Shown one piece after another: positions 27,182-36,453 of a stretch of 64,000 bases of DNA. Position numbers and translations under genes: made by a program. The first letter of the stretch is position 1. Each line of letters opens with the position of its first letter. The DNA is from Limnohabitans sp. 2KL-51 (lineage in GTDB: Bacteria > Pseudomonadota > Gammaproteobacteria > Burkholderiales > Burkholderiaceae_C). The stretch spans positions 62,001 to 126,000 of the forward strand of contig NZ_NESJ01000010.1 in the NCBI RefSeq assembly GCF_003063645.1, read 5' to 3'. Under the pieces are notes generated by a model. It did not search any database, was not told the DNA's origin, and worked only from the letters and a program-made list of their open reading frames with translations.

Positions 27182-27233
27182 AAAAATCCATTCCTGTTGC
27201 ATCGGCGGGTTCTTCTACTTTTAAATTGATCAC

Positions 27234-27998
27234 ATGCTTGAAACCCAAAACCTCACGGTGCGGTTTGGCGGTCATGTGGCCGTGAATGCGGTGTCATGCC
27301 GCTTTGAACCCGGCACGCTCACGGCCATCGTTGGCCCCAACGGGGCAGGAAAAACGACCTACTTCAACCTGATCTCGGGGCAGTTGCCTGTGACCTCAGG
27401 CGCGGTGCATCTGAGCGGCCGTGAGCTGACGGGCCTCAGCGCTTCGGCGCGGACCCGCGCTGGCTTGGGCAGGGCGTTTCAGTTGACCAATTTGTTCCCC
27501 AACTTGTCGGTCCTCGAAAACGTTCGCCTTGCCGTTCAGGCCACGAAAGAGGGCGCACACCGCCGTGGCCTAAACCTGTGGAGCATCTGGAGCGACCATA
27601 CGCAGCTCACGAACCGCGCTTTGGAGATTTTGCAATCCGTGTCGATGAGCGCGCAGCAAGACGCCTCGGTGGCCAGCCTGCCGCATGGCGACCAGCGCAA
27701 GCTCGAGGTGGCGCTGCTCATGGCGCTGGAGCCGTCGGTTTACATGTTTGACGAGCCCACCGCAGGCATGAGCCACGATGAAGCCCCGGTGATCCTCGAT
27801 TTGATTCGCCAGTTGAAAAAAGACAAGAGCAAAACCATCTTGCTGGTCGAGCACAAGATGGACGTTGTGCGTGAACTGGCCGACCGCATCATCGTGCTGC
27901 ACAACGGCACGCTGGTGGCCGATGGCGAGCCCAATGAGGTGATTGCATCGCCTATCGTGCAAGAGGCTTACATGGGTAAAGCGAAGGTGCTCGCATGA
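27234..27998 (+). CDS. livG: ABC transporter ATP-binding protein, LivG type
   Basis: 254 aa. Walker A GPNGAGKTT, a signature variant LPHGDQRKLEV in place of LSGGQ, Walker B VYMFDEPTAGM and the switch histidine in LLVEHKMD are all present. This variant signature is normal for LivG-like subunits. It pairs with the LivF subunit to power import. The stop overlaps the livF start by 4 bases. Confidence 0.93.
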   Translation: MLETQNLTVRFGGHVAVNAVSCRFEPGTLTAIVGPNGAGKTTYFNLISGQLPVTSGAVHLSGRELTGLSASARTRAGLGRAFQLTNLFPNLSVLENVRLAVQATKEGAHRRGLNLWSIWSDHTQLTNRALEILQSVSMSAQQDASVASLPHGDQRKLEVALLMALEPSVYMFDEPTAGMSHDEAPVILDLIRQLKKDKSKTILLVEHKMDVVRELADRIIVLHNGTLVADGEPNEVIASPIVQEAYMGKAKVLA

Positions 27999-28735
27999 AC
28001 AAGCCTGGCTTGAACACGAATTTGCTGACCCTCGAAGGCGTGCACACGCACATCGGTGCTTACCACATCCTGCACGGGGTTGACTTGTTTGTTCCGCGTG
28101 GCGAGCTCACATTGCTTTTGGGCCGCAACGGCGCGGGCAAGACCACCACGCTGCGCACCATCATGGGCCTGTGGCCCGCCTCGCAAGGGCGAATCTGTTT
28201 TGGCGATGAAGACATCACCCAGTTCAAAACACCTGCCATTGCGCAAAAAAGCATCGCCTATGTGCCTGAAAACATGGGCATCTTCTCGGACCTGACCGTG
28301 AAGGAAAACATGCTGCTGGCCGCACGCAGCGTTCAGCATGCGGCGCAGATGGACGAAGCGCGGCTGCAGTGGATTTTTAAACTCTTCCCGGCGGTGGAGA
28401 AATTCTGGAACCATCCGGCGGGCAAGCTCTCGGGCGGACAAAAACAGATGTTGGCCGTGTCGCGGGCGATTGTGGAGCCGCGTGATTTGCTGATCATCGA
28501 TGAGCCGAGCAAGGGACTGGCTCCAGCCATCATTCAGAACATGATCGAAGCCTTTCAACAACTGAAGGCCAGCGGCGTGACGATTTTGCTGGTGGAGCAA
28601 AACATCCACTTCGCCCAGCAGTTGGGTGACACCGTGGCAGTGATGGACAACGGCCGGGTGGTGCATGCGGGTCGCATGCAGGCCTTGGCCGAGGACACAG
28701 CTTTGCAGCAATCCTTGTTGGGGCTGGCTTTATGA
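27995..28735 (+). CDS. livF: ABC transporter ATP-binding protein, LivF type
   Basis: 246 aa. Walker A GRNGAGKTT, Q-loop in TIMGLWPAS..., signature LSGGQKQMLAVSRA, Walker B LLIIDEPSKGLAP and a switch histidine region (ILLVEQNIHFA) are present. The opening HTHIGAYHILHGVDLFVPRGE is typical of LivF. It starts inside the livG stop (ATGA) and its own stop overlaps the livH start by 4 bases. Confidence 0.93.
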   Translation: MNKPGLNTNLLTLEGVHTHIGAYHILHGVDLFVPRGELTLLLGRNGAGKTTTLRTIMGLWPASQGRICFGDEDITQFKTPAIAQKSIAYVPENMGIFSDLTVKENMLLAARSVQHAAQMDEARLQWIFKLFPAVEKFWNHPAGKLSGGQKQMLAVSRAIVEPRDLLIIDEPSKGLAPAIIQNMIEAFQQLKASGVTILLVEQNIHFAQQLGDTVAVMDNGRVVHAGRMQALAEDTALQQSLLGLAL

Positions 28736-29718
28736 ATCTATTCCAAGACGTGGACATCCGTCCTTTGCTGCTCGTGCCGGTGCTGGCCTTGCTGGCGTTT
28801 CCCTTGATTGGCTCGGGCTCAACCTGGCTAACGCTCACGGTGGCGGGTCTGGCCATGGGCATGATCATTTTCATCATGGCTTCGGGCCTGACGCTGGTGT
28901 TTGGCCTGATGGATGTGCTGAACTTTGGCCATGGTCTGTTCATTGCCCTGGGCGCTTTTGTGGCCACCAGTGTGCTGGGCGCCATGGGCGACTGGACCGG
29001 CTCGGGCGAGTGGTGGCGCAACATGTTGGCGGTGCTGCCCGCGATGCTGATTGCCATGGCCGTTGCTGCGGCCGTGGGCTTGGCTTTTGAGCGGTTCATT
29101 GTGCGGCCTGTGTATGGCCAGCACCTCAAGCAAATTTTGATCACCATGGGCGGCATGATCATTGGCGAGGAACTCATCAAGGTCATCTGGGGGCCGCTGC
29201 AGATTGCCTTGCCTCTGCCCGAGGCCATGCGGGGTTCGGTGTTGTGGGGAGAAGCCGCCATTGAAAAATACCGATTGCTGGCGGTGGTGGTGGGATTGGC
29301 GGTGTTGGCGGTGCAGATGTGGGTGCTCGGACGCACCAAGATCGGCCTGTTGATCCGTGCAGGCGTTCAGGACCGCGAGATGGTCGAGTCGCTGGGCTAC
29401 CGCATTCAACGTCTGTTTGTGGGCGTGTTCGTGGTGGGCAGTGCGCTGGCGGGCTTGGGCGGCGTGATGTGGGGCCTGTACCAGCAGAACGTGGTGCCGC
29501 AAATGGGCGCGCAGGTCAACGTGCTGATTTTCATCGTCATCATCATCGGCGGGCTAGGCTCGACCGGCGGGGCGCTGATCGGAGCCTTGCTGGTGGGTCT
29601 GATGGCCAACTACACCGGCTTTTTGGCGCCCAAGGTGGCGCTGTTTTCCAACATCGCGCTGATGGCGGCGATTTTGCTGTGGCGTCCGCAGGGGGTCTAC
29701 CCCGTGGCCAACCGCTAA
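28732..29718 (+). CDS. livH: Branched-chain-type ABC permease, LivH family
   Basis: 328 aa with about eight hydrophobic helices. The family landmarks are GLTLVFGLMDVLNFGHG near the N-terminus and IIIIGGLGSTGGALIGALLVG near the C-terminus. It forms the inner-membrane channel together with LivM. It is translationally coupled to livF by a 4-base overlap. Confidence 0.92.
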   Translation: MNLFQDVDIRPLLLVPVLALLAFPLIGSGSTWLTLTVAGLAMGMIIFIMASGLTLVFGLMDVLNFGHGLFIALGAFVATSVLGAMGDWTGSGEWWRNMLAVLPAMLIAMAVAAAVGLAFERFIVRPVYGQHLKQILITMGGMIIGEELIKVIWGPLQIALPLPEAMRGSVLWGEAAIEKYRLLAVVVGLAVLAVQMWVLGRTKIGLLIRAGVQDREMVESLGYRIQRLFVGVFVVGSALAGLGGVMWGLYQQNVVPQMGAQVNVLIFIVIIIGGLGSTGGALIGALLVGLMANYTGFLAPKVALFSNIALMAAILLWRPQGVYPVANR

Positions 29719-29729
29719 AAGGGCAGGGC

Positions 29730-30833
29730 ATGTTGAACCGTTTGATCTCCAACGACCAGCCGCGCAGCCGTTTGCTCGCTGCGGTGCTGATTTTGATTTT
29801 GTTGGGCCTGGCCTTTGCACCGTTTTTATTTCCGGGGGTCAAGGCCTTGTCGGTAGCGGCCAAGGTGCTGATTTTTGTGGTGCTCGTGGTCGGTTTTGAT
29901 TTGCTGCTGGGCTATACCGGCATCGTGAGTTTTGCCCACACCATGTTCTTTGGCATTGGGGCGTATGGCATCGCGATCTCGTCGAACACCTGGGGGCCAA
30001 CCTGGGGTGCCATCGGCTTGGGTTTTGCGCTGTCCTTGGGGGTCACGCTTGTTTTTTCTTTGGCCATTGGCTTGTTTTCGCTGCGGGTGCGGGCGATCTT
30101 TTTCGCCATGATCACGCTCGCCGTGGCCGCAGCTTTCCAGACGCTGGCCTCCCAGTTGTCGGACTTTACGGGGGGAGAAGATGGCTTGAGTTTCAAGGTG
30201 CCCGAACTCTTGTCGCCGGGCACCGAGTTCAGCGATGAACCGTTTTTAGGCGTGTCCCTTGACGGGCGTTTGCTGTCTTATTACCTGCTGTTTTTGCTGG
30301 CTTTGGGCATGCTGCTGGCCATGCTGCGCATCGTTAACTCGCCGTTTGGGCGGGTATTGCAGGCCATCCGCGAAAACGAGTTCCGTGCAGAGGCGATTGG
30401 TTACCGGGTGGTGGTGTACCGCACGCTGTCGAGCGTGCTGTCGGCCTTGTTCGCTTGTGTGGCCGGGGCCATGCTGGCGCTTTGGCTGCGCTACAACGGA
30501 CCCGACACTTCGCTGAGTTTTGAAATCATGATGGACGTGCTTTTGATCGTGGTGATCGGCGGCATGGGCACGGTGTATGGCGCGGCCATTGGCTCGGTGC
30601 TGTTTTTGTTGGCACAAAGCTATTTACAAGACCTGTTGCGTCTGGCCAGTGAAGCGGCTGCGGCCTGGCCTTTGTTGTCGGCCTTGTTGTCGCCCGACCG
30701 CTGGTTGTTGTGGCTGGGCTTGCTGTTTGTGCTGTCGGTGTACTACTTTCCCACGGGCGTGGTGGGGCGATTGCGCACACGCGCTGCCTTGAGGCTGTCT
30801 TCCCCAAAGCCGGGCCTGGAGGATGCTTCATGA
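29730..30833 (+). CDS. livM: Branched-chain-type ABC permease, LivM family
   Basis: 367 aa. ATG 29730 lies 11 bases after livH; an upstream in-frame extension to 29319 overlaps livH and is not real. There are about eight to nine membrane segments. DLLLGYTGIVSFAHTMFFGIGAY and VVIGGMGTVYGAAIGSVLF are the LivM landmarks, and NEFRAEAIGYRV lies in the cytoplasmic coupling loop. It partners LivH. The stop overlaps the hydrolase start (ATGA). Confidence 0.92.
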   Translation: MLNRLISNDQPRSRLLAAVLILILLGLAFAPFLFPGVKALSVAAKVLIFVVLVVGFDLLLGYTGIVSFAHTMFFGIGAYGIAISSNTWGPTWGAIGLGFALSLGVTLVFSLAIGLFSLRVRAIFFAMITLAVAAAFQTLASQLSDFTGGEDGLSFKVPELLSPGTEFSDEPFLGVSLDGRLLSYYLLFLLALGMLLAMLRIVNSPFGRVLQAIRENEFRAEAIGYRVVVYRTLSSVLSALFACVAGAMLALWLRYNGPDTSLSFEIMMDVLLIVVIGGMGTVYGAAIGSVLFLLAQSYLQDLLRLASEAAAAWPLLSALLSPDRWLLWLGLLFVLSVYYFPTGVVGRLRTRAALRLSSPKPGLEDAS

Positions 30834-31696
30834 GCTTCACGTCCCAATACGTTCAATGCGCCGGGCTGGAAATCCATTACACCGATTGGGGCAAGGCCGA
30901 AAAAGGCACGGTGATCGCCTGGCACGGCTTGGCCCGCACGGGCCGCGACATGGACGAGTTGGCCGCGCACCTGAGCGCACGTGGCTGGCGCGTGATTTGC
31001 CCCGACACGGTGGGGCGCGGCCTGTCGCAGTGGAGTGTCGACCCTGAAAACGAATATTGCCTGGCCTTTTACGCGCGCCTGGCGCGTGAGCTGATGGACG
31101 GCCTGCAACTGCGGACGGTGCATTGGGTGGGCACCTCGATGGGCGGGGCGATTGGCATGGTGTGCGCCGCAGGCCTTGCAGAGCCCATCCTCAAGCACCG
31201 TATTTTGAGTTTGACGTTAAACGACAACGCCCCCGAGTTGGCGTCTGCAGCCATTGAGCGAATCAAGACCTACGCGGGCAGCCCGCCGAGCTTTGCCACG
31301 GTGACAGAGCTGGAGGCTTTTTTGCGGCAGGTTTACCAGCCCTTTGGTTGGCTCAGTGAGGCGCAATGGCGTCGCCTGACCGAGACCTCGGTGCGCCGCC
31401 TGCCCAATGGCCGCATCACACCGCATTACGACCCGGCCATGGCTTTGCAGCTCACGGCTCACCCTGACGATTACCTGATCTGGCAGCACTATGACGCCCT
31501 GAATCTGCCCGTGCTGCTGCTGCGCGGGGTGGCGTCGGACTTGGTATTGCCCGAAACCGCTGCCGAGATGCGCCGCCGGGGTCCAGGCGCGCGCGGTTTA
31601 CTCCAGCACATGGAGGTGCCAGGCTGCGGCCATGCCCCTGCGCTGAATGTGCTGCAGCAGCTGGAATGGGTGACCGATTTCATCGAGTCTGTGTGA
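30830..31696 (+). CDS. Alpha/beta hydrolase at the end of the transporter operon
   Basis: 288 aa. The nucleophile elbow is GTSMGG (Ser103); Asp237 (GVASDLVLP) and His268 (PGCGHAP) complete a credible triad. The oxyanion region is WHGLARTG. No signal peptide is seen, so it is cytoplasmic. Its start overlaps the livM stop by 4 bases, so it is made with the importer and probably hydrolyses an ester, amide or lactone bond in the imported compound or a derivative. The actual substrate is unknown. Confidence 0.85.
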   Translation: MSFTSQYVQCAGLEIHYTDWGKAEKGTVIAWHGLARTGRDMDELAAHLSARGWRVICPDTVGRGLSQWSVDPENEYCLAFYARLARELMDGLQLRTVHWVGTSMGGAIGMVCAAGLAEPILKHRILSLTLNDNAPELASAAIERIKTYAGSPPSFATVTELEAFLRQVYQPFGWLSEAQWRRLTETSVRRLPNGRITPHYDPAMALQLTAHPDDYLIWQHYDALNLPVLLLRGVASDLVLPETAAEMRRRGPGARGLLQHMEVPGCGHAPALNVLQQLEWVTDFIESV

Positions 31697-31791
31697 ACAA
31701 CGGACGAAGCTCCCGGCGCATGGGTGTTTTCACTCTGTTTCTGGGCAGGAGAAGCCCGCAAAATAGAGGGATTGTTTTTTTGGAGAAACCC

Positions 31792-32808
31792 ATGCAGGCG
31801 TTCAAAATTTTGCCCTTGTTGGCCCTGATGGCGAGCAGCGTTCAAGCCCAAAACCGCGAGGTCAACATCATCTGCTCGGCGCAAGCCGCTTGGTGCAGCA
31901 TGATCGCGGTCACTTTCGAGAAAAGCCAGGGCATCAAGGTCAACATGACGGCCAAGGGTTCGGGCGAGGCTATTGCCCAACTGGCCGCTGAAAAAGCCAA
32001 CCCCAAGACCGACATCTGGTTTGGCGGCACGGGTGACCCGCACCTGCAGGCGGCCGAGCAAAACCTGAGCCTCGAATACAAATCGCCCACGCTGCCCAAG
32101 TTGCACGACTGGGCGCAAAAGCAAGCGGCCCAAGCCGGTTTCAAAACCGTGGGCATTTACTCTGGCCCGCTGGGCTTTGGCTACAACACCGAGCTGCTGG
32201 CCAAGAAAAAGCTGCCCGTGCCCAAAACCTGGGGTGACCTGCTCAAGCCCGAGTACAAAGGCGAAATCCAGTCGGCCAACCCGGCGTCCAGTGGCACGGC
32301 TTACACCATGATCGCCACCTTGGTGCAGCTCATGGGCGAAGAGAAAGCTTTTGAGTATCTCAAGGGCCTGCACAAAAACATCGGCACTTACACCCGCTCG
32401 GGTACCGGCCCCATCAAGGCGGTGGCGCGGGGCGAAACGGCCGTGTCCATCAGCTTTGTGCACGACGGCCCCGGTGAAAAAGCCCAAGGCTTTCCCATCG
32501 AAACCATCACCCCGGCCGATGGCACAGGGGCCGAAATTGGTTCCATGTCCATCGTGCGCGGCAGCCGCAATCTGGAGGCTGCCAAAAAGTTTTACGAGTG
32601 GGCCTTGACCCCGGCGGCGCAAGAGTTGGCTGCGGCCACTTTGCAGTTCCAGCTGCCTTCGCACAAAGAGGCCAAGGTGGACCCGCGTGTGCCGGACTTC
32701 CGCAAGATCAAGATGATCAATTACGACTACGCCAAATACGGCCAGACGGCCGAGCGCCGCCGCCTGATCCAGCGCTGGGAAAAAGAAGTCAATTCGCTGC
32801 CGCGCTGA
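31792..32808 (+). CDS. ABC transporter substrate-binding protein, Fe(III)/polyamine-type (SBP_bac_1/6-like)
   Basis: 338 aa. GGAGA precedes the ATG. A signal peptide ends SSVQAQ. The mature protein starts VNIICSAQAAWCSMIAVTFE and has KTDIWFGGTGDPHLQAAEQN, GPLGFGYNTELLAKKKLPVPKTWGDLL and SGTAYTMIATL, features of the FbpA/AfuA-like branch. Permease and ATPase genes follow at 13 and 17 bases. Iron is the usual annotation for this class, but phosphonate, thiamine or polyamine-type ligands cannot be excluded. Confidence 0.85.
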   Translation: MQAFKILPLLALMASSVQAQNREVNIICSAQAAWCSMIAVTFEKSQGIKVNMTAKGSGEAIAQLAAEKANPKTDIWFGGTGDPHLQAAEQNLSLEYKSPTLPKLHDWAQKQAAQAGFKTVGIYSGPLGFGYNTELLAKKKLPVPKTWGDLLKPEYKGEIQSANPASSGTAYTMIATLVQLMGEEKAFEYLKGLHKNIGTYTRSGTGPIKAVARGETAVSISFVHDGPGEKAQGFPIETITPADGTGAEIGSMSIVRGSRNLEAAKKFYEWALTPAAQELAAATLQFQLPSHKEAKVDPRVPDFRKIKMINYDYAKYGQTAERRRLIQRWEKEVNSLPR

Positions 32809-32821
32809 GTGAAAGACTGAG

Positions 32822-35023
32822 ATGAATCCAGCGTTGCGTTTGCAGCGCGCTTTGCAAGGGTGGGTCCTTTTGGGCTTGCTCAGCTTTGCGCTGCTGCCTT
32901 GGTATTTTTTGCAGCAAACGTCCCTCATGGCGGCCTTGCCCGGCGTCTGGGCTGGGGCCGAAACGGCCAGCGGCTGGGCGCAGGCCTTGCAACATGGGCG
33001 GCCTTGGTTGTGGTCAGCTGCGCTGGGCTTGGGCGGCTGCGCCTTGGCGGTCATGCGGCCCTGGCCTGCCCGCCAGCAAGGTGCCCTGTTGTTGCTGGGC
33101 AGCTTGACGGGCTTGATGGGGCTGCTGGGCAGTGGTTTTGCCATTGGGGCCACGGGCTGGGCTTTTGCAGCGCTGGAATCGGTGTGGGGCGCTTTGCCGG
33201 TTGGCCAGTACGGCATGGGCTGGGGGGCCGCGTTGGTACTGCTCAGCTTGTTGGTGCTTTTGGGCGCTGCGCTGGCGCGTTTGGGCGGTTTTCGGGGCGA
33301 TGTGTTTGTCGCCGCAGCGGTGGTCGGCTGCACGGCGCTGCTGGTGCTGTTTGTGGTGTACCCGGTCCTGCGTTCCTTGGTGGCGGCCTGGGTGGACGAT
33401 GCGGGCACTTATGCCTGGACGCATCTGTTTGAGCGCGTGGCCACCGAGCGGGTTTGGGGCTTGGGCTGTGTGTCAGGCGAAGGCCGCTGCGGCGTGGCTT
33501 GGAACACCCTGTGGCTGGCTTTCTTCACCGCCACTGGTACCACCATCATGGGCACTTTGCTGGCCTTGTGGGCCGAGCGTGGCGGCACGCGATTGTCCAA
33601 ACCGCTCAACATTTTGGCCATGCTGCCCATCATCACGCCGCCCTTTGTGGTGGGGCTGGGCTTGATCTTGTTGTTTGGCCGTGCGGGCTTGTTCAACCAA
33701 GGGTTGGAGTGGGCCTTTGGCATCGAGCCGGGGCGTTGGTTTTATGGCGTGTTTGGCATCTGGTTGGCACAGATGTTTGCCTTCACCCCCATTGCTTTCT
33801 TGATCATGCGTGGCGTGGTGCAGGGCGTGAGCCCCAGCATGGAGGAGGCCGCACAAACCCTGCGCGCCAGCCGCATGAAAACATTCTGGACAGTGACGCT
33901 GCCCCTCCTCAAGCCCGGTCTGGCCAATGCCTTTTTGGTGGGTTTCATTGAAAGCATGGCCGATTTCGGCAACCCGATCATTTTGGGCGGGCAGTACGCG
34001 GTGCTGTCTACGGAGATCTTTTTTGCCATTGTGGGCGCAGCGCTCGACCCTGGCATGGCGGCAGCGCTGGCCCTCGTGCTCACCAGTTTTGCGCTGGCGG
34101 TCTTTTTGGTGCAGCGCCGGGTACTCTCGGGCAGCAGTTTCACCACCGTCTCGGGCAAGGGCGATGCGGGCGTGGCCATGGCGTTGCCGTCTGCGGTGCT
34201 GCGTGTGTGCCGCAGCGTGGCGGGGCCTTGGTTGTTTTTCACACTGGTGGTGTACCTGTTTGCGTTTACGGGCGGCTTTGTGCAGACCTGGGGGCGCGAC
34301 TTCACGTTCACGCTGGTGCATTTTAAGACCGCGTTTGACGTGCAGCAGGGCGAGTTTGGCTGGGTGTTTGCGGGCACAGCCTGGAAGTCGCTCTTCACCA
34401 CGCTCAGCTTGTCGGCCATGGCCGCGCCCATTTGTGCGGGCGTTGGCTTGCTGATCGCATGGTTGCTGGCCCGCACCGAGTTCCGGGGCAAAGCGGCGTT
34501 CGAGTTCTCGGCGCTTTTGACCTTTGCCATTCCGGGTACGGTGCTGGGCGTGAGCTACATCCTGGCCTTCAACGTGCCGCCGGTGGAACTGACCGGCACC
34601 GGCTTGGTCATTGTGCTGTGCTTTGTGTTCCGCAATTTGCCGGTAGGCGTTCGGGCGGGCACGGCGGCTTTTAAGCAATTGGACCGGTCTTTGGACGAAG
34701 CCTCGCAAATGTTGCGCGCAAGCACTTTGACCACGCTGCGCCGGGTGGTGTTGCCCCTGCTCAAACCCGCGCTGGTGGCAGCGCTGGTCTACAGCTTTGT
34801 GCGCTCCATGACCACGGTATCGGCGGTGATTTTTTTGGTCACCGCGCAATACGAGCTGGCCACGACCTACATCATTGGCCGCGTGGGCAATGGCGACTAC
34901 GGCGTAGCGCTGGCTTACTGCACGGTGCTGATGGTGCTCATGTCCGTCATCACCTGGGGCATTCAAAAGCTGGTGGGTGAGCGACAGCTGGGGCGGCGTG
35001 CTTCTGCGGTCACACCGGTTTGA
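32822..35023 (+). CDS. Fused double ABC permease, FbpB/AfuB type
   Basis: 733 aa with roughly twelve or more membrane segments. Two BPD_transp_1 units are fused. The first EAA loop reads SMEEAAQTLRASRMKTFWTVTLPLLKP, the second SLDEASQMLRASTLTTLRRVVLPLLKP. The N-terminal 200 residues add extra helices before the first unit. A single chain thus supplies both halves of the channel, as is normal for FbpB-like permeases. It is operonic with the binding protein and ATPase. Confidence 0.9.
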   Translation: MNPALRLQRALQGWVLLGLLSFALLPWYFLQQTSLMAALPGVWAGAETASGWAQALQHGRPWLWSAALGLGGCALAVMRPWPARQQGALLLLGSLTGLMGLLGSGFAIGATGWAFAALESVWGALPVGQYGMGWGAALVLLSLLVLLGAALARLGGFRGDVFVAAAVVGCTALLVLFVVYPVLRSLVAAWVDDAGTYAWTHLFERVATERVWGLGCVSGEGRCGVAWNTLWLAFFTATGTTIMGTLLALWAERGGTRLSKPLNILAMLPIITPPFVVGLGLILLFGRAGLFNQGLEWAFGIEPGRWFYGVFGIWLAQMFAFTPIAFLIMRGVVQGVSPSMEEAAQTLRASRMKTFWTVTLPLLKPGLANAFLVGFIESMADFGNPIILGGQYAVLSTEIFFAIVGAALDPGMAAALALVLTSFALAVFLVQRRVLSGSSFTTVSGKGDAGVAMALPSAVLRVCRSVAGPWLFFTLVVYLFAFTGGFVQTWGRDFTFTLVHFKTAFDVQQGEFGWVFAGTAWKSLFTTLSLSAMAAPICAGVGLLIAWLLARTEFRGKAAFEFSALLTFAIPGTVLGVSYILAFNVPPVELTGTGLVIVLCFVFRNLPVGVRAGTAAFKQLDRSLDEASQMLRASTLTTLRRVVLPLLKPALVAALVYSFVRSMTTVSAVIFLVTAQYELATTYIIGRVGNGDYGVALAYCTVLMVLMSVITWGIQKLVGERQLGRRASAVTPV

Positions 35024-35040
35024 AACAAGGATTCATTGTG

Positions 35041-36096
35041 ATGGGCATTCAATTCAAACAAGTCACCAAACGCTATGGCGGCCGCGCTTCGCCGCTGGTG
35101 GTGCAGGGTATCGATTTTGTCGTGCCCAAGGGCAGCTTGACCACGATTCTGGGGCCGTCGGGCTGCGGCAAAACCACCACCTTGCGCATGATCGCGGGGT
35201 TGGAAGCGCCCTCTGGTGGGCAGATCCTTATCGATGGCGTGGATGTGACGCACCTGGGTCCGTCCGAGCGCAATGTGAGCATGGTGTTTCAAAGTTATGC
35301 GCTGTTCCCGCACATGAACGTGATCGAGAACGTGCGCTACGGGCTGGACGTGAGCGGTGTGGACAAGAGCGAAGCTCAAGAGCGCGCGCTCAAAAGTCTG
35401 GCTCTGGTGGGGCTGGCGGGCTACGAAAAACGCTTGCCCAGCGAGTTGTCTGGAGGCCAGCAGCAACGCGTGGCCTTGGCCCGCGCCTTGGTGCTTGAGC
35501 CCTCAGTCTTGCTGTTTGACGAGCCGTTGTCCAACCTGGATGCGCGGTTGCGCCGCTCCATGCGCGACGAGATCCGTCAGTTGCAGCAGCGCCTTGGCCT
35601 GACGGTGGCCTATGTCACGCACGACCAGAACGAAGCCCTGGCTGTGAGCGACCAGATCATCGTGATGGAAGCCGGACGTATTGCACAAGCGGGTACGCCG
35701 CAAGACATGTACGAGCGCCCGACCTCTGCTTTTGTGGCCGGTTTCATGGGAGAAGCGGTGCTGTTTGATGGGCAGTCGCTCAGCGATGGCACGGTGCAGT
35801 TGGGGCCTTTGCGGGTGGTGCCACGCCACGCGGTGGCCCCTGGGGCGGTGCGTGCAGCCGTGCGCCCCGAGGCCTGGCTGGTGGGGCGAGAACTTTCGGA
35901 TGGAGAAATCTTGCCCGACCTTTTGTCGGCCACGCTCACCCAGTGGTCTTATCTGGGTAGTTTTGTTGAGTTGAGCTTTGACACGGTCTTGGGCGCAGTC
36001 TTTGTGGTCTCGCCTGAGGTCGCGCGCGACTGGCAGGTCGGACAGGTGCTGGCCTTGGGTTTGCCTGTCAGTGGTGTGACTGTGGTGGCCCTGTGA
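35041..36096 (+). CDS. ABC transporter ATPase, FbpC/PotA type
   Basis: 351 aa. A GTG at 35038 directly before the ATG is a second possible start; AAGGA at 35026 suits either. Walker A GPSGCGKTTTLR, signature LSGGQQQRVALARAL, Walker B VLLFDEPLSNLDARLR and switch VTHDQNEAL are complete. A C-terminal TOBE-like region (about 240-350) is present. It powers the importer encoded just upstream. Confidence 0.92.
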   Translation: MGIQFKQVTKRYGGRASPLVVQGIDFVVPKGSLTTILGPSGCGKTTTLRMIAGLEAPSGGQILIDGVDVTHLGPSERNVSMVFQSYALFPHMNVIENVRYGLDVSGVDKSEAQERALKSLALVGLAGYEKRLPSELSGGQQQRVALARALVLEPSVLLFDEPLSNLDARLRRSMRDEIRQLQQRLGLTVAYVTHDQNEALAVSDQIIVMEAGRIAQAGTPQDMYERPTSAFVAGFMGEAVLFDGQSLSDGTVQLGPLRVVPRHAVAPGAVRAAVRPEAWLVGRELSDGEILPDLLSATLTQWSYLGSFVELSFDTVLGAVFVVSPEVARDWQVGQVLALGLPVSGVTVVAL

Positions 36097-36110
36097 AGTA
36101 GAGCAAAGCC

Positions 36111-36453
36111 ATGGTCAAGATGTGGTGTTCGATTTGGGCGGCGTGGTGTTCCGATGGCAGCCTCTGGTTTTGTTGCAGGAGTTGCTTCCGACGCGGGCGC
36201 CCAACGAGACGGAGGCCAGCAAATGGGCGAGTGCGATTCTTCAGATCCTTCACCCCGAGGGCTATTGGGCTTTGTTCGATCTGCGACTGACAGAGCCTGA
36301 CCCACTGGCCCAGCGCACCAGTCTGGCGGAGTCCGACTTGCGGTACTTGATCGCCAACATTCCCGCACACCTGTGGCCCATTCCAGGAACGGCGGGCGGA
36401 CTGCCCTGGTGCTCAAGTCCAATGTCCTGTCCTTTCCAGCTCGGAACTGTTTG
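36111..36453 (+). pseudogene. Decayed HAD-superfamily hydrolase gene
   Basis: From 36122 the frame reads VVFDLGGVVFRWQPLVLLQE, the motif-I start of HAD phosphatases, then LHPEGYWALFDLRLTEPDPLAQR and IPAHLWPIPGT. One base appears missing just after the ATG at 36111 (ATGGTCAAGATGTGG), which would otherwise join MVKDVVFDLGG. After PIPGT the frame breaks and a short piece of motif II (ALVLKSNV) appears in another frame; motifs III and IV are missing. The gene is therefore truncated and frameshifted, ending against the 3' end of the convergent kinase gene. Confidence 0.7.

Noticed and set aside
29319..29729. N-terminal extension of livM into livH
   Set aside because: Arg/Gly-rich out-of-frame reading of livH; the ATG at 29730 starts the conserved sequence.
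31489..33408. 639-codon antisense open frame across the second importer
   Set aside because: It spans the ends of three well-supported genes on the other strand and has low-complexity, Gln/Ala/Pro-rich content typical of antisense shadows.
33473..34966. 497-codon His/Gln/Arg-rich antisense frame
   Set aside because: Shadow of the fused permease gene; the composition is an artefact of reading hydrophobic codons backwards.
32822..35023. Fused permease read as a frameshift-joined pair of genes
   Set aside because: The frame is continuous and double-domain permeases are normal for FbpB-type systems.
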